A stretch of DNA of 8,581 nt from Candidatus Sumerlaeota bacterium (GTDB lineage Bacteria; Sumerlaeota; Sumerlaeia; MWCT01; JAGHBZ01). The position numbers were made by a program, and so were the translations under genes. Positions 1-5,606 of this stretch are shown piece after piece. The stretch spans positions 1-8,581 of the forward strand of contig JAGHBZ010000001.1 of NCBI GenBank assembly GCA_021160705.1. Reading direction: 5' to 3'. The notes below the pieces were generated by a model that had not been told where the DNA came from, did not search any database, and worked only from the letters and a program-made list of their open reading frames with translations. Position 1 is the stretch's first letter, and the number at the start of each line of letters is the position of its first letter.

Positions 1-285
1 AAAGTGGAGCAACACCGTACCCGTTGCCCCACGGTAATGTTCCGCTATTTCAAAATAACGCCGAAACTGGCGTTCCATCACTCCGTAGATGCGTTTGACT
101 TTTTGTTTTTCGCGTAACTGAACTCCATACGTGGAGAGTTTTTTTCTCACGGTACCATGCTGACCCGGGGCGTAGGAACGACGCTCAAAAGCACACTTTG
201 AGGAATAACATCGTTCACCTTTTATAAATAATTTTACACCTTCACGTCGACATAGTCGGCAGACTGATTCATTAAACCTTCCCAC
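1..285 (-). CDS. rpsD: 30S ribosomal protein S4, N-terminal part (runs off the left edge)
   Basis: S4 is a primary 16S rRNA-binding protein that nucleates assembly of the 30S body; in many bacteria it also represses its own operon. The 95 visible codons give the zinc-binding N-terminal domain: VCRLCRREG followed by GERCYSSKCAFERR, i.e. a C-x2-C and C-x5-C pair, then APGQHG and the helical stretch LREKQKVKRIYGVMERQF that is typical of S4. The S4 RNA-binding domain proper lies beyond the window, so about half the protein is missing because of the window edge, not because of a mutation. The start is GTG at 285-283, chosen because it gives the normal family N-terminus (six residues before VCRLC) and because a strong AAGGAGG lies 8 nt upstream (294-300). 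It follows rpsK after 27 nt, as expected in an alpha operon. Identification is very secure. Confidence 0.96.
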   Translation of the reverse strand, partial: MGRFNESVCRLCRREGVKLFIKGERCYSSKCAFERRSYAPGQHGTVRKKLSTYGVQLREKQKVKRIYGVMERQFRRYFEIAEHYRGATGTVLLHF

Positions 286-312
286 GTCAGAAACCTCCTT
301 TATAAAAGCATA

Positions 313-702
313 TCAGACACGTCGGCGTTTTTTAGGACGGCATCCATTATGAGGTATTGGGGTCACATCTTTAATAATGGTAATCTCAAGCCCAGCAGCC
401 TGCAAGGAACGGATAGCAGCTTCACGTCCACTACCCGGACCCTTGACCAGTACCTCAATGGTTTTTACACCGTGTTCTTTTGCTTTCTTAGCGGCGTTTT
501 CCGCAGCCAGCTGCGCCGCAAAAGGCGTAGATTTTCGCGCACCCTTAAACCCAACTGTGCCTCCACTTGCCCAGGCTATTGTATTGCCATTTGTATCAGT
601 AATACTCACTATGGTATTGTTGAACGTTGCCTTTATATGCGCAGTGGCATGAGGGATATTCTTCTTAACTTTCTTTTTGGCTCTATATGTTTTGACTGCC
701 AT
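313..702 (-). CDS. rpsK: 30S ribosomal protein S11
   Basis: S11 lies on the platform of the small subunit, where it contacts 16S rRNA near the mRNA exit. The 129-residue product is of normal family length and has the hallmarks: a basic start (AVKTYRAKKKVKKN), FNNTIVSITDTNGN, GTVGFKGARKSTPFAAQ, VLVKGPGSGREAAIRSLQ and the C-terminal DVTPIPHNGCRPKKRRRV. The central motif reads WASGGTVGF where WASAGTVGF is more usual, a mild change. The ATG at 702-700 has AAGGAG 10 nt upstream (713-718). It sits between rpsM (76 nt upstream) and rpsD (27 nt downstream), the standard alpha-operon order. Confidence 0.97.
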   Translation of the reverse strand: MAVKTYRAKKKVKKNIPHATAHIKATFNNTIVSITDTNGNTIAWASGGTVGFKGARKSTPFAAQLAAENAAKKAKEHGVKTIEVLVKGPGSGREAAIRSLQAAGLEITIIKDVTPIPHNGCRPKKRRRV

Positions 703-778
703 CTATATTAGTCTCCTTCTTAAAAAGATGTATGCATTATGATGGTTCATTATAGTATTTTAGTAAACGAGGGGTGGG

Positions 779-1156
779 TTATGTTGCCTCTTTTTTTCGT
801 CTCCCCACAGTTTTGCGAGGTCCCTTACGTGTTCGCGCATTAGTTCTGGTTCGTTGTCCTCTTACCGGGAGTCCTTTTCTATGCCGAAGTCCCCGATAAG
901 AGCCAATCTCCATAAGTCGACGAATATTCTGCTGAACCTCACGTCTGAGGTCGCCTTCCACTTTATACTTACTTGCAATAATAGAGTTAATGCGACTGAC
1001 CTCCTGCTCTGTGAGTTCATACACACGCTTATCAGGACTTATACCTGCCTCCTGTAGAATTTTATTTGAGAGCGTGCGTCCAATCCCGTAAATGTAAGTT
1101 AATGAAATCTCTACACGCTTTTGCCTTGGTATATCAACTCCAGCGATTCGCGCCAA
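779..1156 (-). CDS. rpsM: 30S ribosomal protein S13 (TTG start)
   Basis: S13 sits on the head of the small subunit and contacts the large subunit and P-site tRNA through its basic C-terminal tail. The product is 125 residues, the usual length. It opens ARIAGVDIPRQKRVEISLTY, continues with IYGIGRT (helix-two-turn-helix region), RREVQQNIRRLMEIGSYRG and GLPVRGQRTRTNARTRKGP, and ends in a lysine/arginine tail. The start codon is TTG (1156-1154). It is fixed by the invariant N-terminus and by an SD-like AAGGGGGT at 1164-1171, 7 nt upstream, which can pair with the anti-SD through one G-U. It follows rpmJ after 23 nt. The rare TTG start may lower translation relative to its neighbours, which is inference. 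Confidence 0.96.
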   Translation of the reverse strand: MARIAGVDIPRQKRVEISLTYIYGIGRTLSNKILQEAGISPDKRVYELTEQEVSRINSIIASKYKVEGDLRREVQQNIRRLMEIGSYRGLRHRKGLPVRGQRTRTNARTRKGPRKTVGRRKKEAT

Positions 1157-1179
1157 GATTCTTACCCCCTTAGTGTAAA

Positions 1180-1293
1180 TTATCCCTGACGTTGTTTATG
1201 TCGGGGATTGCTGCAGATTACACGCACTACACCTTTTCGGCGTATAATTTTACATTTCTGGCACATTTTTTTTACAGAACTTCGTACTTTCAT
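1180..1293 (-). CDS. rpmJ: 50S ribosomal protein L36, zinc-binding form
   Basis: L36 is the smallest large-subunit protein and helps organise 23S rRNA near the peptidyl-transferase region. Translation of 1293-1180 gives 37 residues, the usual length, beginning MKVRSSVKKMCQKCK and ending CSNPRHKQRQG. Cys11, Cys14, Cys27 and His32 form the C-x2-C-x12-C-x4-H zinc site, so this is the C+ (zinc-containing) type. The gene is short but unmistakable. The start is ATG at 1293-1291, with AGGAG at 1302-1306 placed 8 nt upstream and directly abutting the infA TAA stop. The 13-nt gap to infA suggests translational coupling. The order infA-rpmJ-rpsM is common in bacteria. Confidence 0.97.
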   Translation of the reverse strand: MKVRSSVKKMCQKCKIIRRKGVVRVICSNPRHKQRQG

Positions 1294-1306
1294 TGCCAAT
1301 ACTCCT

Positions 1307-1525
1307 TTATTTATACCGATATACAATGCGACCTCGTGTCAGGTCGTACGGCGAGAGCTCCACCATCACTCTATCTCCCGGCAGAATGCGTATGTAATGC
1401 ATCCGCATTTTCCCTGAGATATGAGCCAGCACTTTCATTCCATTATCCAGTTCTACACGAAACATCGCATTTGGTAATGTCTCAATTACTTTGCCTTCTA
1501 TTTCTATGGCTTTTTCTTTTACCAT
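1307..1525 (-). CDS. infA: Translation initiation factor IF-1
   Basis: IF-1 is an OB-fold protein that binds the 30S A site during initiation and works with IF-2 and IF-3. The 72-residue product matches the family end to end: EKAIEIEGKVIETLPNAMF, VLAHISGKMRMHYIRI, LPGDRVMVELSPYDL and the terminal TRGRIVYRYK. ATG (1525-1523) is the only plausible start: the frame has a TGA about 50 nt upstream and no ATG, GTG or TTG in between. There is no Shine-Dalgarno sequence before it (the upstream bases read GTATTGTTGT), and a 9-bp hairpin ends 19 nt upstream. A promoter at 1617-1646 points at it, so infA probably heads its own transcript with rpmJ, rpsM, rpsK and rpsD. Identity is certain; how it is translated is the open point. 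Confidence 0.97.
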   Translation of the reverse strand: MVKEKAIEIEGKVIETLPNAMFRVELDNGMKVLAHISGKMRMHYIRILPGDRVMVELSPYDLTRGRIVYRYK

Positions 1526-1577
1526 ACAACAATACAGATAAAAGGAGCAGTCGTCTTTTTGTCGACTGCTCGTTCAC
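1482..1577 (-). CDS. Possible 31-codon leader ORF overlapping infA
   Basis: A GTG at 1577-1575 opens a 31-codon frame that begins MNEQSTKRR, has a leucine-rich middle (LLLLSVLL) and a very basic end, and stops at TGA 1484-1482, 43-44 nt inside infA in another frame. Its ribosome-binding site is much better than that of infA: AGAGGTGA at 1585-1592, 7 nt before the GTG, and about 18 nt after the predicted transcription start. The frame runs through the hairpin at 1545-1571. I recognise no homologue. It could be a translated leader that couples to or controls infA, or a chance frame behind a fortuitous purine run. It is listed at low confidence because only the RBS geometry supports it. Confidence 0.3.
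   Translation of the reverse strand: MNEQSTKRRLLLLSVLLYGKRKSHRNRRQSN
1545..1571 (-). promoter_or_regulatory. Perfect 9-bp hairpin in the infA leader
   Basis: The arms GAGCAGTCG and CGACTGCTC (1571-1563 and 1553-1545 on the minus strand) pair perfectly around a 9-nt A-rich loop. In the mRNA the 3' arm is followed by CTTTTATCTG, only four consecutive U residues, so this is at best a weak intrinsic terminator or attenuator. It lies between the infA promoter and the infA start, inside the possible leader ORF. A role in attenuation, in shielding the start region or as a protein-binding site is inference. Confidence 0.5.
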
Positions 1578-1616
1578 GCTTCCTTCACCTCTTTCCAAAG
1601 AATTTCACAAACTAAT

Positions 1617-1646
1617 AGTATACATTCTCTTCAGCACATAAGTCAA
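1617..1646 (-). promoter_or_regulatory. Predicted sigma70-type promoter for infA-rpmJ-rpsM-rpsK-rpsD
   Basis: On the minus strand a -35 box TTGACT (1646-1641) is followed after 18 bp by a -10 box TATACT (1622-1617). Each differs from consensus by one base. Transcription should begin near 1608-1611, giving an infA leader of about 85 nt. It lies in the only long non-coding gap of the window, which fits an internal promoter separating the alpha-operon part from the spc part. It is a sequence prediction only. Confidence 0.7.
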
Positions 1647-1656
1647 GTACATTTCC

Positions 1657-1673
1657 CTGAGAGTTAATCTCAG
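1657..1673 (-). other. Short inverted repeat just upstream of the infA promoter
   Basis: CTGAGA and TCTCAG form a perfect 6-bp inverted repeat around a 5-nt centre, 10 bp upstream of the -35 box. No T-run follows it on the minus strand, so it is not a convincing terminator for map. It could be an operator-like site, an RNA processing hairpin on the read-through transcript, or chance. Confidence 0.25.
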
Positions 1674-1745
1674 AATTACCGTAACCCCTGCACTCACACC
1701 TCTGTATAATAAACCATCGCTATGTTTCTCCACACGAGAACTCAT

Positions 1746-2516
1746 TTATGTAAGAATGAGCGGTTCTTTGTCAGTAATGGCGATAGTATGCTCAAAATGT
1801 GCTGAACGCAAATTATCCGCCGTGACCACAGTCCATTTATCCGGAAGCCTTATGGTACGCCAATCACCCACATTTACCATCGGCTCCAGTGCTATGGTCA
1901 TTCCACTAAGGAGTCGCGGACCACTTCCTCGTTTACCGTAATTCAACACCTGTGGCGGTTCATGGAGATTCCTGCCGATGCCGTGTCCTGAATATTCGCG
2001 CACTACATTGAATCCGTGAGATTCCACAAATTCCTGTATTGATGCAGATATATCCCCCACTCTGTTACCTACACGTGCTTCATTGATTCCTATGTAAAGA
2101 GCCTGTTCTGTGACCTCCAGCAGACGACGTGAAAGGTCATCTATCTTACCCACACCAACGGTAACCGCTTTATCGGCAAAGAACCCATTCTTTGCTAAGC
2201 CAATATCAAGGCTGATAATGTCACCCTCCTTAAGCCGACGCTCTGGTGAGGGTATTCCATGTACTACTTCTTCATTGATTGATGTACATAACGTGGCTGG
2301 ATAACCCCTATAGCCTAAAAATGCCGGTACGCAACCCGCTTCTTTAATCAATTCGAATGCCAATTTATCAAGCTCTGCGGTCGAAACACCCGCTTTAACG
2401 TGGCGAACTACCTCATCCAGTATTTCTCGCAGGATTTGACCGGCTTCCTTCATTAGCTCTATTTCTTCAGCGGTCTTGAGCTCTATTATTTCGTTTATAT
2501 GGTCTATCGCCGCCAT
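1746..2516 (-). CDS. map: Methionine aminopeptidase, type I
   Basis: This metalloenzyme removes the initiator methionine from nascent proteins at the ribosome exit. With the ATG at 2516-2514 the product has 256 residues, close to the usual size, and shows the complete active site: His86 (EEVVHGIP), metal ligands Asp104 (SLDIG) and Asp115 (FFADKAV), His178 (GHGIGRNLHEPP), His185, Glu211 (ALEPMVN) and Glu242 (FEHTIAI). All spacings equal those of the E. coli enzyme, shifted by seven residues. The start is uncertain. An in-frame GTG at 2582-2580 would add 22 residues and overlap secY by 20 nt, but that extra N-terminus is not family-like; neither start has a good Shine-Dalgarno site. The gene follows secY directly, with no adk between them. 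A short N-terminus without a long linker indicates type Ia. Stop TAA is at 1746-1748. Confidence 0.93.
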   Translation of the reverse strand: MAAIDHINEIIELKTAEEIELMKEAGQILREILDEVVRHVKAGVSTAELDKLAFELIKEAGCVPAFLGYRGYPATLCTSINEEVVHGIPSPERRLKEGDIISLDIGLAKNGFFADKAVTVGVGKIDDLSRRLLEVTEQALYIGINEARVGNRVGDISASIQEFVESHGFNVVREYSGHGIGRNLHEPPQVLNYGKRGSGPRLLSGMTIALEPMVNVGDWRTIRLPDKWTVVTADNLRSAHFEHTIAITDKEPLILT

Positions 2517-2562
2517 CTTAAATTTTATGCTCAGCAATTCTAATAAGAAATAAAAAGAGACA

Positions 2563-3963
2563 TTACCATCTTCCTCTTCCACGAGGACGAAGCTTAAACC
2601 CTTCGTAATGGCGCATCAGGAGCTGCGACTCAATCTGTTTGAGAGTATCAAGGAATACTCCAATAACTATGATGAGTCCAGTCCCCCCAATAAAATCTGT
2701 CATCTGCCACGGAATATCAAACGAGACTGAAAACACCTGTGGCATTAATGCAACCACAACAAGAAAAATCGCCCCAACAAGAGTTATTCGTGTCAGGACA
2801 TAGTCTATGTAATCAGAAGTAGGTTTACCTGGTCGTCGTCCCGGTATGAACGAGCCGAATTTCTTGAGATTATCAGCTACATCTACCGGGTTAAAGGTGA
2901 TTGCTGCATAAAAGTAACAAAAGAATATTGTTAATACTGCATAGAGAAACGCATAAAAGTTCATTGCCTTAAAAAGTAAAAATATACCTCCTTCATCAAA
3001 ACCAAACCAGCGATAAAGTAATTCATAAATATTATACGAAGAACGCATTGCAAATAACTCGTTTAGCACATACATCACACCTGTGCGTGTATTGCCCGCC
3101 CAGGAGAATAAAAACGCCGGAAAACTCAATATAGCCGATGAGAAAATTACCGGAATAACGCCACCGGTATTTACCTTAAGAGGGAGATAAGTAGTGGTTC
3201 CTCCCATTAGATGTCTTCCTCTTACCTGTTTAGCGTGCTGAACAGGGATTTTACGTGCACCCTCCTGAATTAAGATAATCATAATTGAGACGCCCACCAT
3301 AATAACAAATATTATCGGAAACCAAATTGGCGCCATAGCCTGACTCTGAACAGCCTTAATACCAATACCCACATCATAAGGATATGACGCCAGAATACCG
3401 ATAGCGATTATAATTGAGATGCCATTGCCAATACCTTTTTCTGAAATTTTTTCGCCAAGCCACATAATGAACGTCGTGCCCGCGGTTACCGAGACCATAG
3501 TAGTGAAAATGAACAATAAGCGGAGGTGCGGGATAAGGGTTAATCCCTGTTGAAGCATCAGAAGTGCTACTCCCATAGACTGAAACGCAGCAAGTCCGAC
3601 TGTCCCATATCGGGTATACTGCTCAATTTTTTTCCGCCCTAAGGGACCCTCTTTAGCGATTTTCTCAAGTCTTGGCCATACTACCATCAACAGCTGTAAT
3701 ATTATTGAAGCACTGATATACGGCATAATTCCCAGTGCAAAAATGGTCATCCGACGAAATGCTCTACCTGAGAACATATCAATCATTGTAAGAATCCCAC
3801 TCCCCCCTACCATTGATGACCAGAATCGCTCTATTGCCTCCGGGTTAATAAACGGGACTGGAATATGAGCACCAATTCTATAGACAAAAATAATAAGTAA
3901 CGTGTAGCCAATCTTTTTTCTAAGGTCAGGTATCTTATAGATATTAATTAGTTTTTGAATCAT
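2563..3963 (-). CDS. secY: Protein translocase subunit SecY
   Basis: SecY is the ten-helix channel of the Sec translocon in the cytoplasmic membrane, working with SecE, SecG, SecA and the ribosome. At 466 residues it is somewhat longer than E. coli SecY. Visible landmarks are TM1 (about 17-37, ending in GAHIPVP), TM2 with ALGIMPYISASIILQLL (76-92), KGIGNGIS (176-183), the cytoplasmic loop RKIPVQHAKQVRGR (237-250), TM7 with NTGGVIPVIF (265-274), and the last cytoplasmic loop FNPVDVADNLKKFGSFIPG (357-375), followed by RPGKPTSDYIDYVLTRIT. The loop between TM7 and TM8 (about 288-328) looks longer than in E. coli. The protein ends with a basic RPRGRGRW tail. ATG (3963-3961) lies inside the end of rplO (20-nt overlap), with GAGGT at 3975-3979, so translation is probably coupled to L15. 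Confidence 0.97.
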   Translation of the reverse strand: MIQKLINIYKIPDLRKKIGYTLLIIFVYRIGAHIPVPFINPEAIERFWSSMVGGSGILTMIDMFSGRAFRRMTIFALGIMPYISASIILQLLMVVWPRLEKIAKEGPLGRKKIEQYTRYGTVGLAAFQSMGVALLMLQQGLTLIPHLRLLFIFTTMVSVTAGTTFIMWLGEKISEKGIGNGISIIIAIGILASYPYDVGIGIKAVQSQAMAPIWFPIIFVIMVGVSIMIILIQEGARKIPVQHAKQVRGRHLMGGTTTYLPLKVNTGGVIPVIFSSAILSFPAFLFSWAGNTRTGVMYVLNELFAMRSSYNIYELLYRWFGFDEGGIFLLFKAMNFYAFLYAVLTIFFCYFYAAITFNPVDVADNLKKFGSFIPGRRPGKPTSDYIDYVLTRITLVGAIFLVVVALMPQVFSVSFDIPWQMTDFIGGTGLIIVIGVFLDTLKQIESQLLMRHYEGFKLRPRGRGRW

Positions 3964-4411
3964 CTTGCCCGATTACCTCGCATTTACCTCCAGAAGCAGT
4001 AATTTTTTCAACTGCGGAACGTGAAAATTTGTGAGCACGAACAATCAGTGGTTTGTTTATTTCTCCATCGCCTAAAATTTTGACCATTGGGTCTTTGCCT
4101 TTTATTAGCCGTCGTTTTTTGAGTGCTTCAATATCTACAGTTTCGTTCTCATTAAAGAGCTCAGCAAGTCTGCCCACGTTGACGCAACTATAGACCACCT
4201 TGAACGGATTTGAGAACCCGCGTTTGGGAATCCGCCGTATTAGTGGCATCTGCCCACCTTCAAAACTCGGTGGCAGGGAGGCGCCACTTCGGGATTTCTG
4301 TCCCTTTACACCTTTTCCAGCATAGGTTCCCTGTCCAGAGCCTCGTCCACGTCCGATGCGTTTACGTCTTTGTTTTCTGCCCGGGTCTGAGGGTAGCTGA
4401 TGTATCTTCAT
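3944..4411 (-). CDS. rplO: 50S ribosomal protein L15
   Basis: L15 binds 23S rRNA late in 50S assembly and has a long basic N-terminal arm that penetrates the RNA. The 155-residue product begins MKIHQLPSDPGRKQRRKRIG, has the family's glycine-rich basic motif GRGRGSGQGTYAGKGVKGQ followed by SRSGASLPPSFEGGQMPL and RRIPKRGFSNPF, and ends with the globular domain (KILGDGEINKPLIVRAHKFS, KITASGGKCEVI). The start ATG (4411-4409) shares ATGA with the rpmD stop, and a strong GGAGGA lies at 4421-4426, inside rpmD. The 3' end overlaps secY by 20 nt. Both overlaps indicate coupled translation of L30, L15 and SecY. Confidence 0.97.
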   Translation of the reverse strand: MKIHQLPSDPGRKQRRKRIGRGRGSGQGTYAGKGVKGQKSRSGASLPPSFEGGQMPLIRRIPKRGFSNPFKVVYSCVNVGRLAELFNENETVDIEALKKRRLIKGKDPMVKILGDGEINKPLIVRAHKFSRSAVEKITASGGKCEVIGQDDSKTN

Positions 4412-4593
4412 TCTTTGAGTTCCTCCACTTCTAAAAGATACGCCACCTGTCGTATCATACCTCTAATCTGCGGTGTATCATTATGGATGACCTGACTGTT
4501 AATCTTCTTCAGTCCAAGTGCACGGATAGTGCGACGATGTTTTTCTTTGCGTCCAATCAGACTTCGTTTCAGCACTATTTTTAGTTTTGCCAC
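4408..4593 (-). CDS. rpmD: 50S ribosomal protein L30 (GTG start)
   Basis: L30 is a small large-subunit protein with a ferredoxin-like fold. From the GTG at 4593-4591 it has 61 residues, the normal bacterial length. It starts in the family manner (M)AKLKIVLKRSLIGRKEKH and carries RTIRALGLKKINSQVIHNDTP in two conserved blocks, followed by QIRGMIRQVAYLLEVEE. An upstream in-frame GTG (4608-4606) would add five residues, but it falls within the apparent ribosome-binding site AAGGTGAGG (4603-4611), which serves the inner GTG. It overlaps rplO by 4 nt (ATGA) and lies 43 nt after rpsE. L30 is absent from some bacterial lineages, so its presence is mildly informative. Confidence 0.94.
   Translation of the reverse strand: MAKLKIVLKRSLIGRKEKHRRTIRALGLKKINSQVIHNDTPQIRGMIRQVAYLLEVEELKE
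4421..4426 (-). promoter_or_regulatory. Ribosome-binding site of rplO inside rpmD
   Basis: GGAGGA lies 9 nt upstream of the rplO ATG and within the last codons of rpmD. Together with the ATGA stop-start overlap it makes coupled translation of L30 and L15 likely. Confidence 0.8.
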
Positions 4594-4636
4594 TTTGAGT
4601 TGCCTCACCTTAATGCTGTATTATTTTTTTGGGAAG

Positions 4637-5539
4637 TTAAACTGATTGTGATTCCTCATTAATAGGCTTCTCCTCGCTCGGGGAGGGCGTTTCAATCGCC
4701 TCTGCTTCAGTTGATTTCTCCAGTGGTTCTTTCTCTACTTGTGGTTCTTTCTCCATTTGTGGTTCCTTCTGTATTTCCTCTTTCGGTTCTTCTGGTTTTT
4801 CTGTCTCCTCTACCGTAGTCATCTTACCAGTTGATTTTAAATAACGCTCAGCTGCCTTTCGCCCCAGTATATATGGAAGCGATTTACCGCGTTTCTTTTC
4901 TATATCTTCAGGTTTTAACATCTTTTGTAATCCATCCACAGTGGCTTTAACCACATTAATCACATTCCTGCTACCAAGACTTTTCGTGAGTATGTCCTTT
5001 ATTCCAGCGAGTTCTACGACTGCACGCACCGCGGGTCCCGCAATGATACCTGTACCTTCAGACGCTGGTTTGAGCAGTACTTTTGAGGCACCATAATGCC
5101 CGATTACCTCATGGGTAATAGTTCTGCCGACCAATGGAACCGTAAAAATATTTTTCTTGGCATTATCTACACCTTTGGCAATTGCCTCCGGGACTTCGTT
5201 TGCTTTACCAAATCCCACTCCCACGTGCCCATCTTCATCTCCTACGACCACCATAGCGTTAAAACTGAATCTTCTGCCACCCTTGACCACTTTTGCTACT
5301 CGCCTCAAACTTACCACTTCTTCTCGCAATGTTAAGGTCTTGATGTCCAATTCTTCCTTTTCGCGTATCTTCATTAACCGAGCAGTAGTTGGTTTCGCCG
5401 TTTCAAGTTTTCCTGCATCAGGTCTTGCTGTTTCAGGTTTTCCTGTTTCAGGTTTTTCTGCCTTTTCCGGAGTTGATGACGGTCTTGCTTCTCGGACCTG
5501 CTCCTGTTTTTCTTCAGATTGTTTTTCGTTTTCAGTCAC
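4637..5539 (-). CDS. rpsE: 30S ribosomal protein S5 with long charged N- and C-terminal extensions (GTG start)
   Basis: S5 lies near the mRNA entry channel and the decoding centre and affects translational accuracy. The core, roughly residues 70-225 of 300, is typical: LREEVVSLRRVAKVVKGGRR, FSFNAMVVVGDEDGHVGVGF, GKANEVPEAIAKGVDNAKKN, KPASEGTGIIAGPAVRAVVE, NVVKATVDGLQKM and KKRGKSLPYILGRK. The usual protein has about 165 residues; here about 60 residues are added before the core (lysine/glutamate/proline-rich, with a 5-residue repeat) and about 70 after it (very acidic, with a 6-residue repeat). Both tails look disordered. The GTG at 5539-5537 is chosen because AAGGTGA (5548-5554) sits 8 nt upstream; another GTG at 5551-5549 lies inside that RBS and has none of its own. 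There is no frameshift or internal stop. Gene identity is certain; the role of the tails is unknown. Confidence 0.94.
   Translation of the reverse strand: MTENEKQSEEKQEQVREARPSSTPEKAEKPETGKPETARPDAGKLETAKPTTARLMKIREKEELDIKTLTLREEVVSLRRVAKVVKGGRRFSFNAMVVVGDEDGHVGVGFGKANEVPEAIAKGVDNAKKNIFTVPLVGRTITHEVIGHYGASKVLLKPASEGTGIIAGPAVRAVVELAGIKDILTKSLGSRNVINVVKATVDGLQKMLKPEDIEKKRGKSLPYILGRKAAERYLKSTGKMTTVEETEKPEEPKEEIQKEPQMEKEPQVEKEPLEKSTEAEAIETPSPSEEKPINEESQSV
4723..4776 (-). repeat. Three 18-bp tandem repeats in the 3' part of rpsE
   Basis: Plus-strand units GTGGTTCTTTCTCTACTT, GTGGTTCTTTCTCCATTT and GTGGTTCCTTCTGTATTT stand head to tail and encode the peptide repeat (Q/E)KEPQ(M/V) in the acidic S5 tail. 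The unit is a multiple of three, so copy-number change would keep the reading frame. The copies differ at only a few bases, which suggests fairly recent duplication. Confidence 0.85.
5391..5450 (-). repeat. Four 15-bp tandem repeats in the 5' part of rpsE
   Basis: Four imperfect 15-bp units (5391-5405, 5406-5420, 5421-5435, 5436-5450; the last reads GGTTTTCCTGTTTCA on the plus strand) encode five-residue units of the form K/R-P/L-E/D/T-T/A-G/A in the S5 N-terminal extension. A degenerate fifth copy may follow at 5451-5465. The period keeps the reading frame intact. Confidence 0.85.
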
Positions 5540-5547
5540 GTCTCTAT

Positions 5548-5554
5548 TCACCTT
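5548..5554 (-). promoter_or_regulatory. Ribosome-binding site deciding the rpsE start
   Basis: AAGGTGA lies 8 nt before the GTG at 5539. It includes the competing upstream GTG (5551-5549), which is therefore part of the ribosome-binding site and not the start. Confidence 0.7.
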
Positions 5555-5606
5555 TTAAATCTTTTTATATAATTGTAAATCCTCTTCAGGATGTCCTGAT
5601 TTTTCG

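Noticed and set aside
749..754. A perfect TATAAT on the minus strand in the rpsM-rpsK gap
   Set aside because: At the proper distance upstream there is only CCACCC in place of a -35 box, and there is no extended -10 motif. In this AT-rich gap a chance match is likely.
1192..1641. A 149-codon plus-strand open frame across infA and rpmJ
   Set aside because: It lies antisense to two certain genes, has no recognisable motifs, and is a shadow of their coding sequence. The other plus-strand frames were rejected for the same reason.
1605..1745. A 46-codon ATG frame on the minus strand that starts directly after the map stop
   Set aside because: It has no ribosome-binding site, resembles no family I know, and runs straight through the predicted infA promoter. 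It is probably a chance frame in the intergenic region.
2570..2582. GTG at 2582 as the start of map
   Set aside because: It would give a 22-residue N-terminus unlike known methionine aminopeptidases, overlaps secY, and has no ribosome-binding site. The ATG at 2516 gives the usual length, though this is not proven.
5586..5606. TCAGGATGTCCTGA followed by a T-run, resembling a small terminator on the plus strand
   Set aside because: The stem is only about 5 bp with a 4-nt loop, and no plus-strand gene ends here. On the transcribed minus strand the run is A-rich and precedes the stem, so it is not a terminator.
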